A DNA stretch of 64,000 nucleotides from Zygnema cylindricum (lineage: Eukaryota > Streptophyta > Zygnematophyceae > Zygnematales > Zygnemataceae), in contig JBBHKE010001404.1 of the NCBI GenBank assembly GCA_037447655.1, positions 1 to 64,000 on the forward strand. The letters run 5' to 3'. Below are positions 31,530 through 44,200 of this stretch, one piece after another. Numbering within the stretch: the first letter of the stretch is position 1; each line of letters opens with the position of its first letter. The notes under the pieces were generated by a model, which saw only the letters and a program-made list of their open reading frames with translations, made no database searches and was not told the origin of the DNA. Position numbers and translations under genes: made by a program.

Positions 31530-32644
31530 GTAGTGTTGGGTATCGAGGACCATTTGCCGATATTCGATATATATTGAATTTTAGGTACCCGATAATCGAT
31601 ATATCGAATTTCAAATAATCGCGATATATCGAAGCTTCTTAAAAAAAAAAAATCTTGCTAGTCAATTCTCGGAAGAAGAGAAGGACAGCTCTCAAAGTGG
31701 TGGAGGATGTTTTTTTTTTTTTCACGGAAACTGCGAATCGGAAACTGTAAAAGGATTAATTGAGAACCTAATGAATTGAGAATTGATTAGCTGCAGCTGC
31801 TAGAACTACGTGCCGCTACAGCCAGAACTAGTGCTACTGCAGATGCTTTAGTAGCTACTTTTGCTGCCAGTAGTACTTGCAGATGCTAGTACTAGCTACT
31901 GCTTCTACCAGTAGTACTAGCTGCTGGCAGTGCTACTGCAACAGGTAGTACAGCTACTGCTACTTTAATTAATAAAAATAAGAATAAGATTTTATAATTT
32001 GTACACTTCAAAAAATTATTAATAATAATAAGAATAAAAGTTCACAGTTTATACACTTTAAAAAATAATATTTAAAACTCACATTTTGTACACTTCATAA
32101 AATGATTAAAGAAAATAAGAATAAAATATCACATTTTATTCACTTAATAAAATATTGAATAAAAATAATAATAAGAATTCTCATTTTGTACACTTCAAAA
32201 ATTAATAAATAAAAATAATAATAAAAATTCATGCCTGAAACGAACAGTCTGCAATTTTTTTTTTCATATCATACTTTGACTAAATTAGTGTGGGTTTCAA
32301 GTGTTCATATGTGAAGTTCTGTACCGTAGTACATACTAAATAAGAAAATATATAAAATAGTATTATAGTATTAGTACTTTTTTGTCGGTTACATTTTGCG
32401 GCGTTACCTTTTAAGTCACGGAACAAAAATCACGTCGTACGTCGCGTTTCAGAAAAATTGTCGTTATCGCTAAAACAACATATTAAATAAAAATTTTATT
32501 TTATAAAATAAAATATATCGCGATATATATCGCGATGGTTTATGTTGGTCGTGGTACGATATATCGATAACTTTCCTCGATCGATATTCGATATATCGAA
32601 TATTGAAATCATCGCGATATGAAACTATCCGATACCCAACACTA
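31530..32644. mobile_element. hAT-like MITE, subfamily TAGTGTTGGGTATCG
   Basis: The ends TAGTGTTGGGTATCG and CGATACCCAACACTA are inverted repeats of at least 14 bp. The flanks CAAATTAG and CAGATTAG give an 8-bp duplication with one mismatch. Subterminal DNA is made of CGATATATCG and TATCGCGATA palindromes. The middle holds an AGTAGCTACTGC-rich patch (31795-31960) and an approximately 60-bp tandem repeat, four to five copies, with TTTTGTACACTTCA (31970-32225). There is no transposase. Confidence 0.82.
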
Positions 32645-32671
32645 CAGATTAGTGACTTTGACACTAATAAC

Positions 32672-33788
32672 TAGTGTTGTGTATCGGTAAGGATTTGCCG
32701 ATAACCGATATGGACCTTTTTTTGGGTACCCGATAATCGATATATTGGTACGATATATCGTTATCGGCATTAACGCCGATAAATAACCGATCTCTATCGG
32801 TATTTATCGGCGATATCACCGATATCGATAACTATCGGCGATATATGTACGGACCGTACATATAAATATACGGTCAGGCTCCTCTACGGTATTGTATCGC
32901 CCGCCAATGAGTTTTTTCAAATGATTACCGGGCAGCTTCAGTATCTCCTGTTTTTTTTTTTCTTCCTGCAAAAAACACGCTAGAAATTAGCAGGTCCGTC
33001 CGATTTCCGATCATGTGACATATGTGTTCCCGACACGTGGAGCGAGAACATTTTTCCTCAACTTCACAGTCAATTTTGATTTGGAAAATCTTGAATTTTT
33101 TTAACATAATTTTTTGACGTCCATTCTAATCTGACGGCAACATCTTGACCGTTTGTTAAGATCCATACATTATTTGCTCAACTGTACGGATTTGGTACGG
33201 ATTAGAAAAACGATGTACCTTTCACATCCGACGCCATGGCTTTGTCCCTTTATTCCTTGGGATCCACTGAAGACCTGCCACGTGTCAATCTGTCGCCTAT
33301 TTTGGCGTAAGCCGCCAAAACAGCCATTCCGGGATGCCGACGCTCACGCTGACCGTCCGCTCGTATCCAAGTCGTCCGTTCGATTCCGGCGGCGCGTAGA
33401 ATGATATTTTCCGTCCGTTGTACTTTGTGTCCGCCGTCCCTTTCCCGTTTCATGTTCATCAGTTTGTCAGTTAAATTCCGTAATTCACCGTAAATTTTAT
33501 GTTCAGCTAACCGGCCAACGTTAACGTGTTGCGTTCCCCGAATTTTTATTCAGTTAAATAGTTACGGAACAGATTCGTATACGTGGCATTCCACGCTATA
33601 TAATGAAAAAATTATAATACTTTATATAATATGGTACTATAGAATGCGTACTATATATTTATAAAGTTATCGCCGATATGGAATTTGTTGGTATCGGACC
33701 GATATATCGGGACCTCTGACCGTTCGATAACCGATAGCTATCGGTATCGGTGTTATCGCGATAAGTTTTTTACCGATACACAACACTA
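32672..33788. mobile_element. hAT-like MITE, subfamily TAGTGTTGTGTATCGG
   Basis: The ends TAGTGTTGTGTATCGG and CCGATACACAACACTA are perfect inverted repeats, with a perfect 8-bp target duplication CTAATAAC on both sides. It starts only 27 bases after the end of the previous MITE. Its central block, with CATTCCGGGATGCCGACGC, matches the copy at 2608-3500. No coding capacity is recognised. Confidence 0.87.
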
Positions 33789-35340
33789 CTAATAACGATT
33801 CGTGGTGTAGTTTCGTAGCTACATCACTGTACGAATTATGCGTCGCGTCCTTCTATTCGCAGACGCTCTATCGTTTAAAAACGGTTGCGTTTTCAACCTT
33901 TGTTCTTTTCGAAACGAAAACTCGAGCGTGGGAAATCACGAAGTTGGAGGACAAATTTCAAATGGAACGTGATGGGATATCCTCCGTCAAAGTACAGTCC
34001 TGTACTTTCTGCTGAAAATTTGGTGGATTCGCGTCCACTTCGTCAAGGAGCACGTGGCCCTTTGCGACGTGTGAATATTTAGGCGGTATTCCATCATGAC
34101 AGGGACCTAAATCATCCACGTGTACAAATTTAAAAGGTTGAGTACATGACCCAGAGGTGGGAGACGATTGCTTCGCTGATCAAAATGTAATCCAACGGTC
34201 GATTTTTTGCGCCAGGACCCTTAGGAGAATTTTGGTCAGATCGATACAGTACAGTAGCGTTGTTTTTCAAACAAAAATAAATAAATGGTGCCACACAGTG
34301 CGAAAACGTACTCAATTCCGTAAACAGTCACTTTACCTCCGATGGACACTGGCCCTTATCCAATTAAAGTACAGAGTTCAAACTGTTACGGTAATCGTAA
34401 GTCAGTAACATCTGGATATGCGGTACATATTCTGTACGATAAATATCTATGTATTAAACGCAGCGAGGCACAGTTCAGTAGCAGATTTACGCATGCACAC
34501 GTCAGCAGTAGAGAAAAAAATCAAAAATGTGGTTTTAAGGCGTTGCAGTTTTGACGGTTGCTGATGCGTTGCAGACTTGTAGGACACATTTGTCTTCTTC
34601 TTAAAGCTACGTCGGTGCTAGGTTTTCGAAACGTTTTGTAATCCTGTCGTTTCCGTAACGACAAGACGCAGACAGAGCCCTTCTTGCGCCTCTTTTTTTC
34701 CTTGAGTTTCGTCGCGTAGTGCCTTGGGTTGAAGCACGAACTCAAACGTTCTCCTATCCGGAATTTCAATCGAACAGAAGTTCAAAGCTACAAGACAAGA
34801 TAGCATTTGCTGACAAACTCTATCTGTACGGACAGGCGTTCCGCTGGTTCAATCTTCATTTTTGTCGCCATTAGGGTAACTTGAAATTTTAACACAGAAA
34901 TCTTTGAAACTACGTCAAAATCAAGAAAAAACAAAAAGCGAAAAAAAAACGGAGAAAAAAGCTACACTACAAATACTGTACTTTGCATGTTCGTAAGATA
35001 AATTAAAGCATAGTTGAAAAGTAGGCGTTTTTATGGTAGGCCTTTTGTAGGCGCCTTTATCGTAAGTTGTGTTATGGGCTTTTCATGTGATCTTCTTAAA
35101 TCGCTACTTTTATCAGCGACCGTCCGATCGTTCAAATCTGACGGTGGAAACAAAAGATTTTGGTCCGAATGTTTTAATTGGTTCAATGTTTGGTCCGAAT
35201 GTTTTAATTGGTCCGAATATGTCCGAATACAATATGGGTCTTAAGGTCATAATGTATGTTTTGCATACAATGGACATATTATTGTATGGGCCTACTTTCA
35301 CCTACTTTTGAACTATGAATAAAAGGAATTGATCATGACA
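33789..35340. other. Stretch without a supported gene
   Basis: There is no exon with splice sites and no motif in the short frames. A local repeat of TTGGTCCGAATGTTTTAATT occurs twice at 35157-35210. Confidence 0.45.
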
Positions 35341-35341
35341 G

Positions 35342-35959
35342 TTGCGTGGTTCACACTTGAAAAATGGGAAAACGGATGTCATAAATTTTGGGATCCTTAC
35401 GCCAAATTTCAAAAAATGACAAAAAACGCGGCGGTGACGGTTGGGGCGGTTGGTATGACCTTTTTGGAGCGTAGCGGCGGACAAAAAACGCAGTTTTATG
35501 CGTCAAAACTAGACAGCTGCATATAGCAAACGGCAACTGCCGTCCGCTATCGGACATCATGTTTGGAATGCACTTTTTCGTTTTTGAAGAATTTTGAAAA
35601 CGAAGCGCACGAACGTGAACCGTACAAAAATTCATTCCGTCGCAAACTTATGAACAAACTAGAGGACCAATCAGATAAGAGAACACGCAATGTCAAAAAA
35701 AAAAAAAAACGATGGAAAAAAAAGATCCTTCGCGGTTGTTTTTGGTCTGTAAAAACGCTTGTGTGGCAGTACATTTTGGTTTGGAAGGTTTCGTACATAT
35801 CATGTCCGCAAAGCGTTTACTTTTCGTACGGACAAGTGGCTCGTATCACGACACGCTAGTTGATGTAGGCTAGCGTCACGTGCCAGTTCACGGCGGACAA
35901 AAAAAAGTACCGTTTTCATACCATACCGTTTTACCATTTTTCAAGTGTGAACCACGCAA
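35342..35959. mobile_element. MITE-like element with 26-bp terminal inverted repeats
   Basis: TTGCGTGGTTCACACTTG (continuing AAAAATGG) at the left and its inverse ending GTGTGAACCACGCAA at the right enclose about 600 bases. GGCGGACAAAAAA occurs near both ends of the interior. A clear target duplication was not found, so the superfamily is open. Confidence 0.7.
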
Positions 35960-36359
35960 GTGACTGTTTTGGTTGCGCACAGTCACTTACATCATTTTGT
36001 CAAAAATTGTACGTTTGAAGTACACATTGGTACATATAAAGCACCGTTGAGTACAATTTTGACGGTCAATCGGTTGGACACCTTTGACTTTCAAAATGTT
36101 GTGTCAACCGCTTAAGATTTTGCCGCGCTTGCGAACGTCCACCGTCATAATAAAATTAGCAATTCACACGGCCGGAGAACGTTTACGGTAACAAAACCGC
36201 GGCAACCACATGTAAACTTTTAAAACCCTAATTATTTCCCGCTTCCTTGGATGAGTTAAATAAATCTAAACTTATTTAAAATGGAATAAACTTTACTGTT
36301 TATAATATTTCTAAACATTTTAACGTACTATATTTTACAACATCGAGATAAAATCCTAG

Positions 36360-36369
36360 NNNNNNNNNN
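36360..36369. other. Assembly gap (10 N)
   Basis: Ten N bases; the real length is unknown. The left part of the adjoining MITE fragment may be lost here. Confidence 1.
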
Positions 36370-36666
36370 TATAGATTGTAGCTAGCTCCTTTCAGAAGCT
36401 GTATAGCATGGCGTTGGATGTATTTAATAGCGCTATATTACATAAAATATTTTATTTTTAAAATAAATTATACAGCAAAATCGTTATCGCTGTTAAAAAG
36501 ACTTTGCGCTGCATGCTGTACTAAAAGCAAGGCACTGAATTTTCATTGCGGCGTTTTATATTGGCTGCTTTTTCATGATTATTACATTATGATTAAGTAT
36601 AACAATGAATAAATCATGCATGATGCCATGTCTTGAAGTGTATACTTTTGAACTTTGTAATAAGAA

Positions 36667-37069
36667 TTCATGCCTGAAACGAACAGTCTGCAAATTTTTT
36701 TTCATATCATACTTTGACTAAATTAGTGTTGGTTTCAAGTTTTCATATGTGAAGTTCTGTACCGTAGTACGTACTAAATAAGTAACAATATGAATTAGTA
36801 TTACATTATTAGTACTTTTTCGTCGGTTATATTTTGCGGCGTTACTTTTAAGTCACGGAACGAAAATCATGTCGTACGTCGCGTTTCAGAAAAATTGTCG
36901 CTATTGCTAAAACGACATATTAAATAAAATTTTTATTTTATAAAATACATTATATCGCGATAATTTATGTAGGTTGCGGTACGATATGTCGAAGACTTTC
37001 CTCGATCGATGTTAGATATATCGAATATCGAAGCTATCGCGATATAAAACTTCTCGATACCCCACACTA
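36667..37069. mobile_element. Truncated hAT-like MITE (right part)
   Basis: From GCCTGAAACGAACAGTCTGC to the end TACCCCACACTA it follows the right 400 bases of the MITE at 31530-32644 closely. The left part is missing, possibly because of the nearby gap. Confidence 0.75.
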
Positions 37070-37092
37070 GTAACTACATTTCCTTTTCACTG

Positions 37093-37477
37093 TAATGTTG
37101 GGTATCGGGTAAAGTCATATCGCGATAAGTTTGACATTCGATATATTGATTATCGAATATCATACCGGGACCAACATATTATATTGTGATATATTTGGCA
37201 AAAGGTGGCTGTCCGTGCATATCCACTACGGAATACCGTACAAATAATTGTACGCCCCCCCTCCCCCCCAAACATCGCGCCACGGGTTGGAAAATTTTTT
37301 GACGTAGCGTCACTTCTATATATCGCGATTGAATTATATCGCGATATCAGCCAATATATCGCAAAAATATCGCCTATATAAAGCTTCTTAATATATCGAA
37401 GTGATACATCGATTATCCGGTACCCAAATTTCGGTACATATCGAATATCGGCAAGGGGCCCTCGATATCCAACATTG
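37093..37477. mobile_element. Short hAT-like MITE, internally deleted
   Basis: The ends TAATGTTGGGTATCG and CGATATCCAACATTG are inverted. Read from the right, the first 100 bases follow the left end of the MITE at 31530 (TTGCCGATATTCGATAT). At 385 bp it is an internally deleted, inverted copy. No target duplication is visible. Confidence 0.7.
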
Positions 37478-38349
37478 GCTATCAGAGACGGGCGGTGTAG
37501 CACTGACAGGCAAAAAAAACAAAAATAATCAAATAGATAAATAAACGTTCCAGAAGTTACAGACGTCCGTCGAACGTCTTTGCTTTTGTCCATGCCGTCA
37601 AAACTACCCGACGACTCTGTCGATTTTCCGGCTAAAATAAACGGAAATTGTTGCCCTGTAGCCAAAGTCAGAAAAAACAAACGGTTTAGTGACGTGTCAT
37701 CTTATGAATGTCTTAATTTTCCAAGTCGACAAAAAAGCAAAACAGACGTCTGAAAGAATTTTGAACTATTTTTGCACAGGTTAAAAATTTGCACGTAGGG
37801 ATTAAGAGGCGTCTGTAACCTTCTCAAAAACGACCAGTGAAAGAAATTAAAGTGTCAAGTTGAGGAAATAGATGCCACGTGGAAGAAGCACCAGAATTCT
37901 TTAGAAAGAACGCGAAATTACCGCCCTCAAAACCAGCTGGGGCAGGTAAAAAATAATAAACATTCTGGACGCACATTTCTGATTCGCTGAAACAATTTTA
38001 ATGAGAAATCCAATACTTAAAAATTTCAGTTCCGAAATTTTGTCACACTGGAATTTACAAAAGGTCTGAAAATGCCGCCGCTAACGTGAAAGAATTCAAG
38101 ATCGGACGGTTAACATGAAATAATAGGACGTTCGCGATTCTCGATTGGACGGTTCAAATAAGTCCACGAGTTATAGTGCAATTGACGGGCCGCAAATTTG
38201 CCATTTCGTACTTTTTGATTTTTCTCTTTTCGCTCGCACTGAATGCTAGTTTTCCGATACGACAGATTTTTTCTAACGCGACGGCTTGTAAATTTTTCGA
38301 ATCAGATGTTTGTCGTTTTCGAATTTGGCGCGCATGTGTTTAAAATGGA

Positions 38350-38560
38350 GCGCCGTTGGAAAAGAGAGAGCGAAAGGGAGAGAGGAAGATAGAGAGAGAG
38401 AAAGTGACAGAGAGGAAGGAGACAGAACGAAGAAAGAGAAGCAAATTCAGGGATACAAAAGTGAGGGAGTGGGAGACCAAAGAGTTAAAGAAGGAGAAAG
38501 AGAGGGGAAGGAAGAGGGAGGAAGGAGAAGAGGGAGAGAGAGAGAGGAATATGAAGACAA
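38350..38560. repeat. Purine-rich (GAGAGAAAG) tract
   Basis: About 200 bases of GA-rich sequence with all frames open, upstream of the C/T-rich tract at 39.1-41.3 kb. It may mark the start of an intron of the GH5 gene; no upstream exon could be defined. Confidence 0.6.
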
Positions 38561-39113
38561 ATATAAGAATTTTTATAATTCTCAACATTATTATTTGGTG
38601 AGATTTGGAAAAATTGAGCATTTTACTAAAACGACAATTCATGCAAAACTATTCCTCCTTACACTTTCTCTTCTTCCTTTTCTCCCACACTTCCTTCTTC
38701 TCTCCTTCCCTATTCACGCCTCCTCCTCCTCCCCCACATCCAGCCTCTTTCTTTAATTCTACCACTTTCTATCCCTTCCCCCCTCTCTCTGTCTTTCAAG
38801 TGTTTAAACTTACTAACTGATGTTACCTCAGCTCATGTTAACCTGAAATGGTAAAAGAAACTAATATTATGTTTCCCTTTTTTTTTTTTTTTTTGGCAAC
38901 TTTTTTTTAATTCCCCAAAAATTTGCATCGGAACGACAAACAAAAATCGTCGCAGAAAAAGACAAAACAGAAACAGAGAGACTTCAAAATGACAACATTT
39001 TCCCAATGGAATCACAAAAATCCGTACATTTTGAAAATACACATCTTTTTCAAAAAGCTGGGTTACTCGAAAAAAAAAATCGATACAATTTACTTGAAAA
39101 AAAAACAAATTTA

Positions 39114-41273
39114 AGTCCTTCGCCTCCTTCCATTCCCTCTCCTGCTCCATCTTCCTCAACTCACATAAAAAAGACTAAGAAAAACCCAAATAAAGCTTCC
39201 ATTCCCTCTCCTCCTCCCTCTCCTCCTCCATCTCCTCCTCCCTCTCCACCTTCTCCTCCTGCTCGACCTCATCTTCAACCTCGTCACCCTCCACTGCCCG
39301 AATTAACTCCTCCCTCTCGCTCTCCAAATAAATTTCCTTATTCCCCCTTCCTTCCACACCCTCTACCTCCCGTCTCTCCGATCCCTTCATCGCCTCCTCC
39401 TCCGCCATCTCCTCCCCCTCCTGACCTTGATAGTCTTCCATCTCCTATCCCTCTCCCCTCTCCTTCCCTTCTCTCTGACCCTTCTCCTACTGCTTTCCCC
39501 ATTCCCTCTCCTGAACCAGCCATTTCTCCAAATCCTTCGCCTTCATTTCCTTACCCACTTATCCCTCCTTCCCCTCTACCCACTCCTCTCCCTGTTTCTC
39601 CCACTCCTTCCCCTTTAGGTCCTCAGCCCACTTTCTCCCCTTCTCCCATTCCGTCTCCAGACGCAAATTTTTCTCCAATTCTTCCTCTTTCAACGCCTTT
39701 CCCTTCTATCTCTCCCTCCTCTTCACCTTCTCCCTCTCCCTATACGGAATTTCCTCCTATCTCCCTTCCTCTCCCTTCTACCTCTCCTTCCCCTTTCCCC
39801 CTTCTCTCTCCTGACCCAATTTTTTCTCCAACTCCTCCTCCTTCAACGCCTTTCCCTTCTATCTCTCCCTCTTCTTCACCTTCTCCCTCTCCCTATACGG
39901 AATTTCCTCCCATCTCCCTCCTTCTCCCTTCTACCTCTACTTCACCAACTCCTCCTTACACAAATTTTCCTCCAACTCCTTCCCCTCTTATCACATTCCC
40001 TTCCCTCTCTCGGGACTATTCTCCCACTCCCTCTCCCGATGAAGACATTTCTCCCACTACTTCCCCACTTCAGTTCCCTTCTACCTCCCCCTCCTTATCT
40101 CCCACTCCCTCCCCTGCTGCAAGAAATACCTCCTCTCCCTCTCCTTCCCCTTTTTATCCTCCTTCGATCTCTCCTTCCAATCCAAATATTCCCTCTCCAG
40201 AACCAACCTTTCCTCCCTCTATCCCCTCCTCGCCCTCCCCCTTGGCCCCTGCCTCTCTACCTCCCTCTCCGCCTCCATTTCCCCCTCCCTCTTCTCTCCC
40301 ACTTCCCTCCCCTCCTTCCTCTCCTCCCCCTCTTTCTCCCCCCCCTCCCTCTCCTCCTTCCTCGCCCCCTGTCTCTCCGCCTCCCTTTCCCTCTCCCCCT
40401 CCATCTCCTCCTCTCTCGTCCCCCCCATCGCCCCCTGACTCTCCTCCCCCACCCTCTCCCTCTCCCCCTCCCTCTCCTCCTCTCTCTCCTCCCCCTCCCT
40501 CTCCTCTTCCCTCTCCTCCCCCTCCCTCTCCCCCCCCTCCCTCTCCTCCTCCCTCGCCCCCTCCCTCCCCTCCTCCCTCGCTTCCTGCCTCTCCACCTCC
40601 CTTTTCCTCTCCCCCTCCCCCTCCCTATCCTCCTCCCTCTCCTCCTCCCTCTCTTCCCCCTCTTTCTCCTCCCCCTCTCTCTCCTCCTCCCTCTCCTCTC
40701 CCTCCCTCTCCTCTCCCTTCCTCTCCCTCTCGTCCTCCCTCTCCTCCTCCCTCTCCTCCTCCCTCTCCTCCTCCCTCTCCTCCCCCTCCCTCCCCTCCTC
40801 CCTCTCCTCCTTCCTCTCCTCCCCCTCTCTCTCCTCCTCTGCCCTCTCCTCCCCCTCCTCCCTCTCCTCCTCCCTTGCCCCCTCCCTTTCCTCCTCCCTC
40901 GCCCCCTGCCTCTCCACCTCCCTCTTCCTCTCCCCCTCCCCCTCCCTCTCCTCTCCCTCCCTCTCCTCTCCCTCCCTCTCCCTCTCGTCCTCCCTCTCCT
41001 CCTCCCTCTCCTCCTCCCTCTCCTCTTCCCTCTCCTCCCCCTCTTTCTCCTCCTCCTCTTTCTCCTCCCCCTCCCTCTCCTCCTCTTCCCTCTCCTCCCC
41101 CTCCAACTCCTTCCCCTCCTTCTCCTCCTCCTTCTCCTCCTCCTCCCTCTCCTCCCCTCCCCTCTCCCCCTCCTCCCTCTCCTCCCCCTTCCTCTCCCTC
41201 TCCCTCTCCCTCTCCTCCCCCTCCCTCTCCCCCTCCCTCTCCTCCCCCCCCCTCCCCTCCCACTTCCTCCCAG
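39114..41273 (+). repeat. 2.1-kb C/T-rich tract with an open Ser/Pro frame
   Basis: Almost all bases are C or T on the plus strand. One frame is open from 39006 right through the tract and reads as SPPPSPPPS-type sequence, like hydroxyproline-rich wall proteins. It runs in frame into the candidate GH5 exon at 41274. It also contains a 51-codon tandem duplication (units at 39691 and 39844, offset 153 bases). Against coding: C/T tracts cannot contain stop codons, similar tracts are definitely intronic at 10.5-10.87 kb and 52.35-52.85 kb, and no signal peptide or real start is seen. I favour an intron tract ending in the acceptor TCCTCCCAG at 41273. Confidence 0.6.
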
Positions 41274-44200
41274 TCCTTTGGCCCCTCCTGCCTCGGCCTG
41301 GGAGTGTGCTGCTCCTCCTCCTCCCCCGTGCTGCCACGTGGCACTCCCTCCATGTCCTCCTCCTGGTGGTCGCGCCTCATGGCCCACGGAGCTACGGTAC
41401 TCTCTCTCTCCCTCCCTCTCTCTCTCTCTTTCTCTCTCTCTCTCCCTCTCTCTCTCTCTTCCTCTCTTTCTCCCGCCTCTCTTATCGACTTCTGTTTCAC
41501 ACTGTGTCTGCCTGGACTGTGGTCAAATTTTTCCTGTCATCATGTTCCACAATTCAATTTCCGATCTTATCGATTTTCAATGTTTAAAGTCCAATGTCCA
41601 AAGTCCAATTTCCAATGTTCAATGTCCACTATTCTATTTTCAACCTTAACGTCCAATCTCTAATTTCCACTTTCCAATGCTCAATGTCTAGTATTAAATG
41701 TTCAATGTCTAGTATTAAATGTTCAATGCTTAATTCAATGTCCAATGTCTAACGTTCAATGTTTATGTCCACGTTTACCGCTCAATTTTCAGTATTTTAT
41801 AGAGGTTTTTTTTTATTCCATGTTTTTTGTGCGAAATCCGAATTTCAATAACCATTGATTGACCCCCAATGTTGAATGATTCATGGTAGAACTCCAGGTT
41901 TGATGCTCAATGTTCAACTTTTCAATGTTCAAGTATGATCCTCTGTTCATTTGATCCAGATTTTATTTTCACTTTTCTATAATCCATTGGTTCTCCTTAA
42001 CCAATAGACAATAAAGATCATCTCATTTCCATGTTATCAATTCATGTAAAGCACATGCAACAAAAATAAAAAAGTAACCTCCTAATGCATACATATTATC
42101 GCGTTTCATCAATTTATCTCCTTTGTCAAATTCCATTCCTCCTCTTTAATTTAACTTTCTTTTTGTTTCTCCCATTTTTCTATCTTCTTGTCTAGATTCA
42201 AATCCGCGAACCCGTGTGGAACACGTGGTGGACTCCCTTCGATGGAGTGAATTGGATTGGGGCAGTGAATGCATCTTCAGATAAACAACCTCCTCCTTCC
42301 GTTTTTCTCACCGTTTTATGGGTCAGTGATACACAGGTTGGTATTCTCTCTCCCTCTCTCTCTCTCTCTCCCTCCCTCTCTTGACTTGTTTGTCTCTCCT
42401 TATCCCCCACCTTCTCATCTGCCTGTCTTTTAATCTTATTTTTCTCTACCTCTCCCTCTCCATCTTGTTCGTGCTTCCACTCTCTTTCCTTCCCTCTTCC
42501 TCTCCCCTCTCCCTCGTTTTTGCACTCCGACTTTCTTTCCTCCCCTCTCCCTGTTCTGCGGCCTCTCCCTCCCTTCCCCCCCTCAATTGATTTAACGATT
42601 ATTGTCACCCATCTTGTCAATATATCGATCACCCATGTACTCTGGAAAAACAATAGGTAATCCTGCAAAAAGGGAACTAAAGTCACGACAAATTAACATT
42701 ATAATGAAAAAAAAAAGCCATTATCTCTATACCAAAAACATAATCTTATTATTTTTTTTTCCTTTTTTTTGCAGTTTCAACTTCGGACCGTTAACAATAC
42801 ATATCTATACATCGCCTCTCCCGAAAACACCGGCGATTTTTCTTACCTCTCATGTACTACCGATCCGGATAATCCCACATCAAAATTTTCTTTGGAATCC
42901 GTCGAGGACCGCGATTTTGGAATATACATCAAAACAATTGATGGATTTTTTTTGTCGGGTACGGGAATTGGTTTATATACATGGACTCAAATACCAGATT
43001 TTTGGGAAAAACACGATATTTTAGAAATTGCGCAAGTTCCTTCGATCCGAGGACCGAATATCGGATCTTGGTTAATTACGGAAAAATGGATGGTTCCCAG
43101 TTTTTATTCAAACATGGAACCATGGAATGATGGTACCGGGGTGAGTTTGTAAAAAAATAATATTTTCTTGATTTGAAACAAAAAATTGTAACCAATATTT
43201 GAAGCCAGGTATTTGGTGTTGGTGAAACCCTGTTAAAGGTTACTTTGTTTTGAAACAAAATTTGAAACGAATTTTGAAACAAAATTGTTGGTGTTGGAAA
43301 AGAAACTATGTTAGAAAAAAATTGTTTTCTGGGTTCTGCGTGTCGTTGTTTGAAAATCGTTTAGTTTCCTTGTGATTATTTTCAATTTTTCGATTTGGTC
43401 ATTTTGTTGGGGTCGGGGTTAATTCGATCCGGTGGCATCTGAATAATCCTTTGAGGCGACCAACAGTAGTATTCGAGATTTTATACCTATATATACCTGC
43501 CTCTATATATATCTCACTCTCTCCATATATATATATATGCTCTTTCTCCTCCTGCAAATACATATATGCTCATATATATATATATATATATATATATCTC
43601 TCTTTCTCTCTCTCCTCTCTGCTCTCTCTGATTTTTTTTGTTGTTTTAGGCAGAGGGGTTTACCACTATTGGTATGGATTCTGCTAGAAAGGTTCAAATT
43701 GCTATCTTAAAATGGTTTGGTGTATTTTCGTTTGTAATCCGGCTTTAGTTCGTTTATTCTATTTTCTTTGATTTCTTTAATACTTTTTTTGAAATGGATG
43801 TTATTTTTGTTTTTTTTTTTTTTTTTGTTTTTTTTTTTGTATATCGTTGCAATAAACCAACAATCCGGGTTCTCAAGAAACTTTTTATATTCTTTTACAA
43901 AATCACAAAATGGTATTCAGGTAAAATTAATTAAAATTTAACATCAATTAATATTTTGAAAAAAGTATTTCTATAAATTGATTTAAAGGTAATCTAAGAT
44001 TTTAAGGGTGCTCCATCTTGGAAAATTAAAGAAATTTGTTACATTGATTTATTAATAAAAAAATACATTCAATTATGATTATTATATATCATATAACATC
44101 GTCTACACACTCAGATTGTATTTTGTATTGCGGTTACGTATATTATCATCTATATCATCACATCATATTTCATATATCATGTTGTTTTTTATCATACTAT

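Noticed and set aside
40219-41500. Very long minus-strand Glu/Gly/Arg-rich open frames across the C/T-rich tract
   Set aside because: They are the complement of a C/T tract, where stops are rare in all frames; there is no start context, no splice partner and no real composition beyond the repeat.
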